NCBI GenBank assembly: GCA_014905825.1 | Contig: JACGCN010000054.1 | Span: 124,001-188,000, forward strand | From: Lyophyllum atratum | Taxonomy: Eukaryota; Basidiomycota; Agaricomycetes; Agaricales; Lyophyllaceae | Reading direction: 5' to 3' | DNA: 64,000 nt | In this document: in pieces, positions 12,029 through 23,824 of the stretch | Numbering within the stretch: position 1 is the first letter of the stretch | Layout of the letters: every line of letters starts with the position of its first letter | Position numbers and translations under genes: made by a program | The notes under the pieces: generated by a model | The model's input: the letters and a program-made list of their open reading frames with translations, nothing else | Told to the model about the DNA's origin: nothing | Database searches by the model: none

Positions 12029-13789
12029 ATGCCTCCCACGACACTTCCCCACTTCTCTCACCCTCACGACCGGAAGGAGGCCGAAGTTCAGCTCACAGAT
12101 CTCACATATATACTCCCCACGCATCATGCTCGTCGTCGTGCAAGGAATATGGGTGGTCTACTCCTTCTCAGCGTGTTATGTTCCCTAGGCATGTACGGTT
12201 TCCTTATGGCGGCGAGTTCGGACCGGAGCAATACTCTGGAATCTGTGCCATTCAAACTGCGCACATTGTGGGCGCAGTACTCGCCGTATTTCCCTGTTGA
12301 GGAGTACGCAGGCCCGCCAAGAAATTGTCGGGTGACACAGGTGAGTTTCACATGCGCCTCCTTTTGTCCGCCTACTGAGGTTTGTGATGAAAGGCGAACA
12401 TAGTACGTATTGTCATCCTGCTCGTACAAACTCTTCCGCTGAACGTCAATTTCATAACTCCAGATACAGAGACACGGGGCCCGATTCCCGACCTCGGGAG
12501 CTTCGACAGGGATCATAACTGCAGTGAACAAACTCATGTCGGCTGAAAGATACACAGATCCGCGTCTCAATTTTCTCGCAAACTATACTTATCGTCTCGG
12601 GCAAAATGATTTGGTTCCCTTTGGCGCTCGACAGTGGGTGTCGACGTATTTTGGATAGCCTCATTCTCATGATATATCAGATCACAACTAGCAGGTCAAA
12701 TTCATTTTGGTCGATATGAGCATCTTGTTAGCCACGAACGGCTGCCATTTGTCAGAGCCTCCAGCTCTGAACGTGTGGTATCATCCGCCACGCATTGGAC
12801 AACAGGTACCATCCTATCGCCGAAAGTTGACGCATCATTTGACTTCATCTCGACCATAGGCTTCTCGATTGCTAGTCACCATATCTATAACCCGGTCGTG
12901 TCTGTGATACTCTCCGAGCAGGTATTCCATCTTTTTTCTGGCTGCGAACACGCATTGATTTCTGCTCAGCTGAACGACACTCTCGATGATAAAATGTGCC
13001 CCAACGCAGGCAACTCAGACGACCAGACATCCGAGTGGCTATCGGTTTACGGTCCTCCTATCGCTGCGCGCTTGAACAAGCAGGCGCCTGGCGCAAACCT
13101 CACAGCCCCAGACGTATATAGCATCCTATCACTTTGTCCATTTGAGAGCGCGTTCTTGAATGGCCTCAGCCCGTTCTGCAAGCTGTTCTCCAATGAGGAG
13201 TTCCAGCAATTCGAATACTCTGGTGATCTGGACAAGTATTACAACACCGGGTACGTCTGTTTGGCTCGAGCTGAGTATATACCAGTTACCTCATCGCGGT
13301 TTCTGCAGATATGGACAGCCTCTAGGTCCTGTCCAGGGTGTCGGATACATTAACGAGCTCATCGCACGGCTCACGGGTACCCGAGTGCGCGACAACACTC
13401 AGACGAATCATACGTTAGACAACTCGCCCGAGACCTTCCCGCTAGACCGCACGATCTACGCCGACTTCTCGCACGATAATCAGATGATCGCCATCTATGC
13501 TGCGATAGGGCTCTTCCGACAACGCGTAGCGCTGAACCCTGCATCGCCGAACCCAAGACGGAACTGGCTCGCGTCGAACCTTGTGCCGTTCTCAGCTCGC
13601 ATGATCACTGAGAAGCTGGTATGCGGCCGTGGAGAGGAGTTCGTACGCGTACTGGTAAATGACGCGTTGCAGCCGCTGGAATTCTGTGGAGCTGGGAGGG
13701 ACGGATTGTGCACACTCAAAGCCTTTGTGAAGAGCCAGGCGTACGCGCGGAAGGATGGAAATGGGGACTTTGAGAAGTGTTTCTCGTAA
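12029..13789 (+). CDS. Histidine acid phosphatase (phytase-like), tandem copy 1
   Basis: Six exons (12029-12340, 12464-12633, 12681-12805, 12860-12921, 12970-13250, 13309-13789) give 476 residues. The branch-2 histidine phosphatase signature RHGARFPT is at residues 107-114, where His108 would be the phosphorylated nucleophile. The distal HD proton-donor motif is FSHDN (His372-Asp373). The family hydrolyses phosphate monoesters and includes fungal phytases; the substrate here is not determined. The N-terminus is unusual: about 40 mostly polar residues ending in a basic HHARRRAR stretch precede a hydrophobic segment at 42-62, which suggests a type II membrane anchor instead of a cleaved signal peptide. 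The second intron ends at the CAG before ATCACAAC; using the nearer GCAG breaks the frame. Copies 2 and 3 follow directly. Confidence 0.9.
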
Positions 13790-14627
13790 CCTGTTAGGTC
13801 GGAGTTATAGGAGGTATGGTGGCGGTCTTGGATTTTACGGTGGGTGGGCTCTTTCCATTTGGTACTTGGTGTGAAGGCTGTCTGACGGGTTATGGATCAT
13901 GGTACAGGCTCGGATCTATAATCGAAGAATTGCTCCACGCGTGGTATACAACACCCACTAATATCTGGACGATGGTAACATGGATGGGACCCTTGCTCTC
14001 GAATGGCTCATTTATCAAAGCGTCGATGGCCCAGCGAGTCGTCGAAACATACTGAACTCTTGAAGTTACTGATCACCTCCGTAATATTCTCAATCTCACG
14101 ATGGGCATGTAATGACATTTCTGATGATGACCAGACCTCACGTAAATTATATCAGGAATTGTGTTGACCTACTTAGTGGTGATGGTGGTGGCGGTACTGG
14201 TGTAGTAGTACCCCGATAGATAGATATCTACGCGTTCACGAAACAAGTCGTTATCGCAGATCCGGGCTTATAAGCTTGGAATAAGCATGGCATCGGGACT
14301 CGCGGACCGCTGGAACGATGTCTGGGCTGCCTTTGCCGGCATCGGCTATGGCTGAACCGAAGCCTAAATTAGGCTTCCACTCTGGACCACCAACATACCC
14401 GTCGGATTCGGACGAACGGACCTTGTCCCTTGAGCCTCCACGATGCACGAGGCGGCCGACGACAACCCTTACCTTATGTAACAGGAGACCGACTAACAGC
14501 ATTCTTGGAGTGATTTGAACGTCGCCGGGTGAACGTGTTTTGGACCTGACACCCAGTTCATTGCCACTCTTCAGCAAGTCGTACGTTTAAGATCGTGTGC
14601 TATTGCTTTTGACGCCCTTCGCTGCCC
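13790..14627. other. Intergenic between phosphatases 1 and 2
   Basis: Spacer with no supported gene. A short GATA-type microsatellite lies near 14215-14230. Frames seen here are short and unspliced. Confidence 0.4.
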
Positions 14628-16422
14628 ATGCGCCGCATGTACTTTCCGGAGCTCCGCCAGTCTCACGATCTAAAGGCGTTCGAGGATGGCTTGACATGTC
14701 CACAGCTCCGGTCCACCCATCCGTCACAAAGTGCTCGATCTTGTCATGTCAGAAATACGGGTGTTTTGCTTCTTTTCAGTACACTCTGTGCGCTAGGCAT
14801 GTACACTCTTCTTGTTGCGGAGGGTTCAAATCAAACCCAAGACTTCAACACGATCACTATGCCGCACAAACCGCGTTCAACATGGGCGCAGTACTCCCCA
14901 TATTTCCCGGTCGATGTCTACCCAAGTCCACCGGATCATTGCCAGGTTACACAGGTAAGTTTCAACTTTCAAATGTACCAGCTCGTCTTCAGCTCATTAT
15001 TCACCCGTACACGGAAAGGCAAACATAGTGCGTTATACAAAATTAACACTGCCCTATAGCTTGACGTTAATATCATGTTCTCTTCAGATACAAAGACACG
15101 GAGCTCGATACCCGACTTCAGGAGCTGGCGCAAATATTGTAGCTGCTGTCAACAAACTTTTGGCCGCAGAAAAATACGCCGAGGAGCGTCTTGACTTCCT
15201 CAAAAACTACACATATCGCCTAGGAGAGGAGGACTTGCTTCCCTTCGGTGCCCGACAGTAAGCCCTGGAGACTGTCGCAAGTGTGATTCATCGTTTCACG
15301 AGAAGACTAGATCACATTTCGCGGGTCAGGTGCAGTTTTGGCGGTATAGGCACCTAGTTAGCAACGAGCAACTGCCGTTTGTGAGAGCGTCTGGCTCTGA
15401 ACGAGTGGTATTATCAGCGACGAATTGGACAGCAGGTTTTCTATCCGCCATCGAATTTGATCTACCCTCTCTGACTTCACGTCTACTGTAGGCTTTTCCT
15501 TTGCCAGTCGACATGTCTACAGTCCATCCTTAACAGTGATCATCCCTGAGGAGGTACATTTTATTTTAGTAGTTGCTAAGAGCTCCCCATTAATGTCTGC
15601 GTAGCTGAACAACACTCTCAATAATTGGATGTGTCCTAACGGTGGTGATTCAAGCCCGCAGACTTCGCAGTGGCTGCTGGAGTATGCTCCACCTATTGCT
15701 GAACGCTTAAACCGGGAGGCACCTGGCGCAAACCTCGATGCCTCAGACATCTTCAGTCTACTCTCTCTTTGTCCATTTGAGAGTGTATATCTAGATGACC
15801 GCAGTGCATTCTGTAACCTATTCTCCGAGGACGAGTTCGAGCAATTCGAGTACTCTGGTGATCTGGACAAGTATTACAACACGGGGTGCGCACTCCTGAC
15901 TCTACCTAGCGTCTGACAATTACCAAATTCAGAACCTGCAGTTACGGCCAGTCTCTGGGTCCTGTCCAAGGTGTAGGGTACATCAACGAGCTCCTCGCAC
16001 GTCTCACAGGGAGACCCGTGCGCGACAATACGCAAACAAACCGCACGTTGGACGCCTCGCCCGTGACTTTTCCGCTCAACCGCACCATCTACGCCGACTT
16101 CTCGCACGACAACACAATGATCGCCATTTACTCCGCGATGGGGCTTTTCCGACAAAGCGTCGCACCGAACCCATCATCGCCTAACCCGGAACGCAACTGG
16201 CTGGCTTCGCATCTCGTGCCGTTCTCCGCACGCATGGTGACGGAGAAGCTGGTCTGTGGCCGTGGAGAGGAGTTCGTACGCGTATTGGTAAATGACGCGT
16301 TGCAGCCGCTGGAATTCTGTGGAGCTGGGAGGGACGGACTGTGCACGCTCGAGGCGTTTGTGAAGAGCCAGGTGTACGCGCGCAGTGATGGGAGTGGGGA
16401 TTTTGAGAAATGTTTTGCATAA
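14628..16422 (+). CDS. Histidine acid phosphatase (phytase-like), tandem copy 2
   Basis: Exons are 14628-14954, 15088-15257, 15311-15435, 15492-15553, 15605-15885 and 15942-16422, giving 481 residues. Intron positions and phases match copy 1 exactly, which shows tandem duplication. The catalytic RHGARYPT is at residues 112-119 and the HD motif FSHDN near His377. The N-terminus (MRRMYFPELRQSHD) is homologous to copy 3 and is followed by a hydrophobic anchor at about 44-64. Part of the last exon is almost identical to copy 1 although earlier exons have diverged, suggesting recent gene conversion. No frame damage was found. The product is expected at the cell surface or in the secretory pathway. 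Confidence 0.9.
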
Positions 16423-16819
16423 TCTACGGTCGGATGGATCTATGTTGTTGGTGGTTGGCATCTTCGCGTTTGGCATGTTTTCATTTCGTGATCTGCGCGA
16501 ATGCTGTTCAAGGAATTGTCCCTCATGTCAGACTATAAGGACGGAACATTCCCGCAAGGCCACACGTAGCACTACTTACAGGTTGATGCGCACGAGCAGA
16601 TGGATGCGGCTTCGATGAATCTTATCATCACCCGAACCGCTGATCTTATCTGAAGTCGAATTTGACACTGATGCACTGCCACGAATTGCCGCATCTACCC
16701 TTACCGTCACCAGTGATGAAGATGAAACGTCTGTGTCCGCCCAAGTAACACTCAGACCGTGGAGTCGTTGCCAAACCCCTCATCTTAGGTGCAGCTACTT
16801 CCAAAGTCCTTCGTTGTCG
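16423..16819. other. Intergenic between phosphatases 2 and 3
   Basis: Spacer and promoter for copy 3. An upstream in-frame ATG at 16733 would lengthen copy 3 by 29 residues, but the homologous start in copy 2 argues for 16820. Confidence 0.45.
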
Positions 16820-18600
16820 ATGCACCGCATGAAGTTTACTGAATTTGACCAGTCTCATGACGCCCAGGCAGTGGAAGATGAACACGTCGATATCCAACCC
16901 TCCGAGTCATCTATGTCTTCCCGGGATCCTCGAAGTCATCACGCAAGACGTATGCTTGTTCTTCTGCTTTGCAGCACGCTCAGCGCCCTAGGCATACATA
17001 CCCTTAACGTTGCGGCGGAGTCGAATCAAACTCAAGATTTCCTTGCTACTATACCATTTAAACATCATTCAAAGTGGGCGCAATACTCGCCCTATTTCCC
17101 TGTCGAACGTTACACGAGCGTTCCGGACCATTGCCAGGTTATACAGGTAAGTTTTAACTTGCCTTCTCCTCGAGAAATTGTTGATTTAGCCACTGGAAGG
17201 CCAATATAGTGAGTCTCTACATTTGGAGCTTTCTGTTCTAAAATTGATGTTATTTTGCTTCCAGATCCAGAGACATGGGGCTCGATACCCGACTTCGGCG
17301 GCTGGCTTACGGATTCAAACTGCTGTGAACAAACTCTTGGCTGCTGAAAAATATACCGATGCGCGTCTCGACTTTCTCAAAAGCTATACCTACCGTCTTG
17401 GAGAGGAGAACCTTGTTCCTTTGGGTGTTCGACAGTACGTTTTCTGGTTTTGTATGAATATGTCGGATCGTTCTGAAAGTGGATTAGATCGCAAATCGCA
17501 GGTCAGGTACAGTTTGCGCGGTATGAGCACCTCGTGACCCATGAGCAGTTGCCGTTTGTGAGAACGTCTAGCTCTCAACGAGTAATCGACTCTGCAACCA
17601 ACTGGACAGCAGGTTGTTTCTTAATCGAACTTGTTATACCCACTTCTCTAACTCCTAACTCGTAGGTTTCTCGTTCGCTAGTCGCAACGTTCACAATCCC
17701 ACTCTGTCAGTGATCTTACCCAAGTTAAAAGGGGTAATTTGTTATCCTTTTCATCCGCAACCCGCTACTTATTTCCGTTTAGCTGAATAGCACGCTCAGT
17801 AGCCTCATGTGTCCCAATGCTGGCAAATCAGACGTGCAGAGATCGAAATGGCTTTCGGAATACGGTCCGCCTATCGCACAGCGCTTAAATATCCAGGCAC
17901 CTGGCGCAAACATGACACCAACAGACGTGTATTACCTTCAAACGCTCTGTCCGTTTGATAGCGTATTCCTAGAGGAACTTAGTCCATTCTGCAACCTCTT
18001 CTCCAACGATGAGTTTGAGCAGTACGCATACTATGGCGATGTAAACAAGTATTACCGTACTGGGTGCGTTCCGTCAACGCCGCTATTGTTCAGTAATGGC
18101 TCAACTCAGCATTCTGCAGCTATGGCCATTCTTTGGGTCCTGTCCAAGGTGTCGGGTATATCAACGAGCTTCTCGCGCGCCTCACGGGTACACCGGTTCG
18201 TGATAATACCCAAACGAACCGCACACTACACACCTCCCCCATAACATTCCCCCTCAATCGTACCATCTATGCCGACTTTTCGCACGACAATACCATGATC
18301 GCCATTTATGCCGCGATGGGCCTATTCCAACAACGCGAATCGTTAGACCCAATATCGCCCAACCTGGAACGCAGCTGGAGAGTTTCGCATATGGTCCCGT
18401 TCTCGGGCCGTATGGTGACGGAGAAGCTGGTCTGCGGCCACGGAAAAGTGTTCGTACGCGTATTGGTAAACGATGCGTTGCAGCCGCTGGAGTTTTGTGG
18501 AGCTAATAGCGACGGCCTATGTACCATCGAGGCGTTCGTGGAGAGCCAAGCGTACGCCCGCAATGATGGGCATGGGGACTTCCAGAAATGCTTTGAATAA
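16820..18600 (+). CDS. Histidine acid phosphatase (phytase-like), tandem copy 3
   Basis: Exons are 16820-17146, 17265-17434, 17488-17612, 17666-17733, 17783-18063 and 18120-18600, giving 483 residues. The start MHRMKFTEFDQSHD aligns with copy 2. The hydrophobic anchor spans about 45-65. The catalytic RHGARYPT is at 112-119 and the HD motif FSHDN near His379. Exon 4 is 6 bp longer than in copies 1 and 2 because the donor has moved to the GTAATT after AAAGG, which adds two residues and keeps the frame. The gene appears intact and is the most diverged of the three in the last exon. Confidence 0.9.
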
Positions 18601-19326
18601 TCCATGAGCTTGGGTACATGCCGGCGGTCGGCATCCTCGTTGTCGGTCTCCCGTTTGCTTCGATGTGTGAACGGTGCCTGACAGGAGTTTGCGTCATTAG
18701 GTGCAGACCTATGGCCTAGAGTTGTGCTAAGTACGTACATATATAATCTCCGTTATCTGAACGACCGTGAGGCCTGGAAGGTTTTTCGCGACGGTCTGTT
18801 TGCCCTCTCAGCGCTGTGGCGACGTTTCGCTGCAGCTTATACGAGGGCTGGATTTGGATGACATCCTCACACCAAATTTAGCCGTGGAGGAAACTCCAAG
18901 TTTCTCCAACATCGTGCAGATTGCTCTCACAATCACATTTCTAATTTTAGACTTCATCGACACAAATCGTTGGATGTTTCCCATCTCAGCACATGCAAGC
19001 GTGTCTCTGATACATTGCAGCGAAGATTCCAGAGTGTGTCAAGGGAGCCCTAAACGGTACACCCATGAACTTCTGAGGCCCATTTAAGGTCAAGGCCAAG
19101 ACGCGTGACACGCAAGCTTCTTGGTCTTCACATCCAGGCCGTATGCTATCAAATCTGGCCTCCCATGCTCGACAAGGCCTCGCCCATATCGGTCAGATCT
19201 TTCCTACTCCCTCTGTCAACGGAAGGACACAGACTTCGACCCCAGGCGAATAAATACCCAGCCCCCCCCATCTTTCTCTCCTTGCTTCTCTGCGACTTCT
19301 GACACGAGCTTTTAACGTACGGCGAT
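18601..19326. other. Intergenic upstream of transporter 1
   Basis: No gene seen. An A/T-rich AATAAATA box near 19249 is a likely core promoter for the gene at 19327. Parts of the interval (around 18890-18990) resemble the spacer at 20520-20640 before transporter 2, so the duplication probably included upstream DNA. Confidence 0.45.
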
Positions 19327-20235
19327 ATGAACAAGACCAGCCACGAAGAAAAAGGGACGAGCGAGGTCAGCGAATATGGTCCGCGTGCAGCTGATCCCGT
19401 CTCCTACGCCAGAGCGCCCAGTAGGATTGCCAACCCTGGCCCTGCGTAGGTGTCTTTATTACGTATCTCCCTGTCCTCTGTCTGACCACGTCGTCATACA
19501 GTGGATTGTTTGCGTTCGCGAGTACAACTTTTCTGCTCTCGATGTACAACGTCGGCACGCGCGGGATACACACGCCCAACGTCATAGTCGGAATGGCTAT
19601 CTTTGCAGGGGGTCTTGTACAGTTATTAGCTGGTATGTGGGAGTTTCCCCGAGGAAACGTCTTCGGTGCAACTGGTATGTGCTCCAGGACACCTTGTCCG
19701 ATGAAACTTATCGAATCACTCGTTCCAGCCTTCTCATTGTATGGGGCGTTCTGGATGTCTTACGCTACTATCTTCATCCCTGGTTCTGGTGTCCTTGCTG
19801 CCTATTCTGACGACAAGGAACTCTCTAACGCTCTCGGATTATACCTCATGGTGTGGTTCATGATCACAGTCATGTTCATGTATGCATATCCCCGTGGCTT
19901 CGAGCTTTTACGACCCAGTTTATTGACGCTACCTGCTTTTCAGTCTCCCAGTCATACGTCGACACATTGCCTTTACTGTTCTCCTGTCTTGCCTAGCTAT
20001 TGCGCTCCTTCTCCTTTCGATCGCGGAGTTCACGCAGATGCCCGTGTACGTTCTTCCAGCCAGACTTCTCGTCAGTTCTCCGCCTAAATCGGGCCTCCTT
20101 TCTAGGGTCATGAAAGCGGGAGGTATATTTGGGATCATCACTGGTATCGTCGCATTCTACATCGGTGTAAGCGAGATAATGGCAGCTGAGGAGAGCGCCT
20201 TTATGAGGGTGCCTCTCGGTGCCTTTGCGCGGTAG
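19327..20235 (+). CDS. GPR1/FUN34/YaaH (acetate transporter) family protein 1
   Basis: Five exons (19327-19445, 19502-19674, 19729-19879, 19944-20045, 20106-20235) encode 224 residues. The family signature NPGPAGL is at about residue 36. Hydrophobic helices follow, with LVQLLAGMWEFPRGNVFGAT, YGAFWMSYATIFIPGSG and LGLYLMVWFMITVMF, all typical of this six-helix family of monocarboxylate/acetate (and ammonium-linked) transporters. The N-terminal 35 residues are polar and cytosolic in known members. The protein is expected in the plasma or internal membrane. Intron positions are shared with the next gene. The last donor (GT within MPV, then GTACGT) was chosen to keep the frame. Confidence 0.9.
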
Positions 20236-20977
20236 TCGGTGTAGCACTCCAGGTTAGTGTGGCCTAGAAGTCTTCGATATGTAGCGAATTTGAATGTCGA
20301 TCGCTCGACGGGAATGTACGGCTAGAGATCTATTCAGGAAGGGAAACACGTAATATAATGGTTTTGACAAGTCGAAGGTTTGTGGCGCGAGTCAATTCAG
20401 CAATAGTCCCACCTTAATGGTATTGCCGCGACACGAACCCTGTGTTGACCTGTCCCTGAATCCTACGCACTTGGATTGAGAATTTCAGAGATTCTCGCGT
20501 TGTGTGTTTGTCAAATTTAGATGTTGAGGAAACCAGAGCTTCTGCCAACCAGCAGTGGCTACCATCACTCTCACTCTCACGTTTCTATTTCAAGATTCTC
20601 ATCACACCGTTATGGGACATGCTTCGTATTCGCACATACTCGAGACTTGACCAATAAGCCTACTCATAAATACTATGTCAGATCACATGGTGTGGAGAAA
20701 CGAAGGCTACTAACATAGGAAAATGTATTACCCTACTCACATCGCTCTTCTGGTCGTACGTATTCATGCGCGTGACACGCCACATACCCGCCTCGCCTCC
20801 CATGTCCTATCAGGTCCAAGGTCCATCCCCCATACGTCCAGTCTTTCCTACAACCATCCTCTCATCAGTCGAAGGAGAAGAAATACCGCCGGAAGTGAAT
20901 AAATGCCTGCTCAAACCTTCTCCTCTCTTCGCTCCTTTTCTTCGTCTCCCTAACACGAAATTTCAACGCACGCCAAA
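20236..20977. other. Intergenic between transporters 1 and 2
   Basis: Spacer without a supported gene. A GAATAAATG box near 20897 and a pyrimidine-rich leader mirror the promoter layout of transporter 1. Confidence 0.45.
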
Positions 20978-21901
20978 ATGGACAGGAACAGCCAGGACCA
21001 CGATATCGAGAAAGGAGTGAGTTCGGCCAGCGAGTATACTCCACATGCAGCGCCACCAGTCTCCTACGCCATAAGACCCTCCAGGATCGCTAACGCTAGT
21101 CCCGCGTATGTCGCCTTTTCGCCCTTTGACACAAATATCTAAGGGTGTCCTTTGTCATGCTTGTGTAATGTAGGGGTTTGTTCTCGTTCGCGAGCACCGC
21201 TTTCTTGCTATCGCTGTTCAATCTCAGCACGCGCGGAGTCCATACACCCAACGTCGTCGTGGGCATGGCCATCTTCACAGGCGGCCTAGTCCAACTGCTA
21301 GCTGGTATGTGGGAGTTCCCTCGAGGAAACGTCTTTGGTGCAACTGGTATGATTCTTGCTCGTTATATGACCTTTTCCGTCCGATGGCATGCACTGAAGG
21401 ATATGTTCTAGTGTTCTCTTCGTATGGCGCGTTCTGGATGTCCTATGGCACGATTTTCATCCCTGGTTCAGGTATCCTAACTGCGTATGCTGACGATGGG
21501 GAGCTCGCCAACGCTCTTGGCTTATATCTCATTGTCTGGTTTATGGCCACCGTAATGTTCATGTATGTATCCTTCCCATTTCAACGACCTTGCTCTAAAG
21601 ATTACCTCGTGCTCCAGTCTTCCGATTATGCGGAAGAATCTCACCTTCACAATCCTCCTGGCTACTTTGGCAATTGCATTTCTCCTGCTTGCGATTGCCC
21701 AGTTTACTGGGATGCCATCGTACGTTATGACATCCAGGCTCTGCTTCGCTTCTCTCTGCTAACTCTGCTTGGCGTAGAGTTACAAAAGCTGGAGGTGTAT
21801 TTGGGATTATCACTGCGCTTTCGGCGTATTATGCTGGTGTAAGCCAGTTATTGGCGGCTGAGGAGACCGCCTTTATGAGGCTGCCTCTTGGTGTCCGGTA
21901 G
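20978..21901 (+). CDS. GPR1/FUN34/YaaH (acetate transporter) family protein 2
   Basis: Five exons (20978-21105, 21174-21346, 21412-21562, 21618-21719, 21778-21901) encode 225 residues with the same exon sizes and phases as transporter 1. Shared blocks include the NASPAGLFSFAST start of helix 1, GMWEFPRGNVFGATG, SSYGAFWMSYGTIFIPG and AAEETAFMRLPLG. The N-terminal tail (MDRNSQDHDIEKG) differs from copy 1. A tandem duplicate on the same strand, so the pair may differ in regulation or substrate preference. Nothing in the sequence suggests loss of function. Confidence 0.9.
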
Positions 21902-22037
21902 CATCATCTTTACAGAATAAGGTTGAGCTTGGGTGGCGAAATTTTATGGGTGCAAAAATCATCACCAAATTCTCTGTCCCGCCTTGTACCTCGAGAATCG
22001 TGAATTCGGATAGCGGGGACAAGTATGGGAGTCCGAC

Positions 22038-23343
22038 TTATTCAGCCTCAGCATCAGGCTCAGCACGATATTGCTCAAGTGTTCCCATCATCCTAAGGTA
22101 TGTCGCAGGTGACGAAGCGGCTCCTTTGCCCTGTGCCCCGACGAACGTCTTCAACTTTCCAGAGTCGATTCCTCCTTCGTAATGGTCGAAGTATCTGTTA
22201 ACGGTCGTCTCGCTCAACCCCGTGATTCTCTTCAGTTCATTGCGGAGACGAATGCTCTTCAGCTCCGGCGCAGCGCCAGTCGTATCTAGACACGTATGGA
22301 GGACACCAAGGAAGGTCTGTGTGCGACCGTTGGCCGTCAGAAGTTCTGGATGTGTGAAATAGCGGTACGGTCGTGAGAGGAATATGACCCTTGGGTGAGA
22401 CGCGGAAGCAGTCGTTCCTGGATGCGAGAGCTCCAATCCGATTCTCGGTGAACGATATACAGTTGGCTTGGACGAGTCAACAGTAGCTCTCGGCCGAAAA
22501 GAGAGCAAGCTTTGCATATGTACAGTGGCCTTGGACGAGTCAGGAATGGCTCTTGGCCGAAGGAAAAGAGAGTTCTGTCGAGAGCCGAACGCGGTGGTGT
22601 TGTTGGACCATTTCTGCTCGACCAGTTCAGGTATATCAGCTGCCTTGCTGCAGTGCAGGATCTCGTCAACAAGAACCGAAGGACCCGATATGACCTTGCT
22701 ATCGGATGCGCGGCGCAGGCTTCGTAAGAGCGCTCCTCCTCGTACAGACGTTGAAGTAGGCGGACTGGTAGCTCGAGTGCCACTAGGCTGGCCGAAGTAG
22801 GGACTGGAGGTGGTAGGAGCAGGACCGCCAAGAGTCAAATCCATTCCCTTGCGGGTTCCCCCTCGGTATGCGGTCAAGCTGGTGGAGCTTCGATGAGAAT
22901 CCGCTGAGGGCCTGGGAGCTCGATGGAAGTACCTAGAGACTCCGCACTTTAGAACACCAGAGAGATGAGTTGACAAGTCGTACGCACCATCTTCCACTAA
23001 GCTTTTGCTCTTCGCTTCCATGTGTAAACGGATCTTCATGGCACCCATCCTTCAGAAGGTAAAACTCGAGCTCAAGGATTTCGAACAGTGTTTCCACGTT
23101 GTCGGACCGTACAACCAAGTGAAATTCGTGCAATAGTGCGCGTCCCACCAGGTCGAACCGTTCGGAGATGGAAGAAGTATCGTTCAAGGCCGAAAAATCC
23201 AAAGCCTGTTGCAACGCGGAGTCTGTTGTCGTTGCTGGGGAGCTCGGTGATGGTGATGGTTCGGCCTCGGTCTCGGGTCTCGGTTTTTTCTGCGCTGGAA
23301 AACTATGGTTATCATCATCCTGTTTCCTTTTCATCGAATTCAT
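22038..23343 (-). CDS. Conserved hypothetical protein with weak resemblance to alkyladenine DNA glycosylase fold
   Basis: Two exons (22988-23343 and 22038-22932) joined by a 55-bp intron encode 416 residues; the Trp of GRW-YFHR is split by the intron. The first 60 residues are polar with a basic MKRKQ and KKPRPE, a possible nuclear signal. Ordered blocks follow: FEILELEFYLLKDGCHEDPF, SGRWYFHR, YRGGTRKGMDLTLG, GGALLRSLRR, ISGPSVLVDEIL, PRIGLELSHP and SRPYRYF, then a C-terminal helix-turn-helix-like TGLSETTVNRYFDHYE. The order of the E-x-E-F-Y, YRGGTRKG, LLRSLRR, GPS and PRIGL blocks is reminiscent of 3-methyladenine DNA glycosylase, but identity is low and this is inference only. An ATG at 23436 would add 31 residues. 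Confidence 0.7.
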
Positions 23344-23824
23344 GACTTTGAATAGCAATGGTCGTATCGCAGTGGCTGTGGTGGATGCGGCAACCTGGCG
23401 GCAACAGCACCTACTTGAAGGCAAATGGAATTGCAAAGGTCAGGGACACTCGTGATGGGAACGCTTGACATCAATGACCCCATTTGTATTCTAGTACTTA
23501 TATTCACCTACTTAGACAACAAGACACTGCCTACTTCTCGATGGCAGCACATACTGTCAAACCTCGACATATCGATGTGTGAAAACGGTATAGTCATTCG
23601 CGGCGGACGGACCACTTTGGCGGGCGAGTGGTTTCCTCCGCTCCTTCCCTGGTTATGGAGGGTGGAGTGGTCCTGTGCTCCGAATCTATAAGACGACGCG
23701 TGATGTTGGTTGGCTATGGATCCATAGTTCATGTCACGAAGGGATTCTGGGAGTAATGGGGCATTTCGCTGTTCAACTGCAATCATTTCCATCGTCATAA
23801 ATGGGTCAACGCGCAGCTCGCGCG
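23344..23824. other. Intergenic spacer
   Basis: Carries the promoter of the gene ending at 22038 and the 3' end of the F-box gene. No repeat or further gene seen. Confidence 0.4.
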
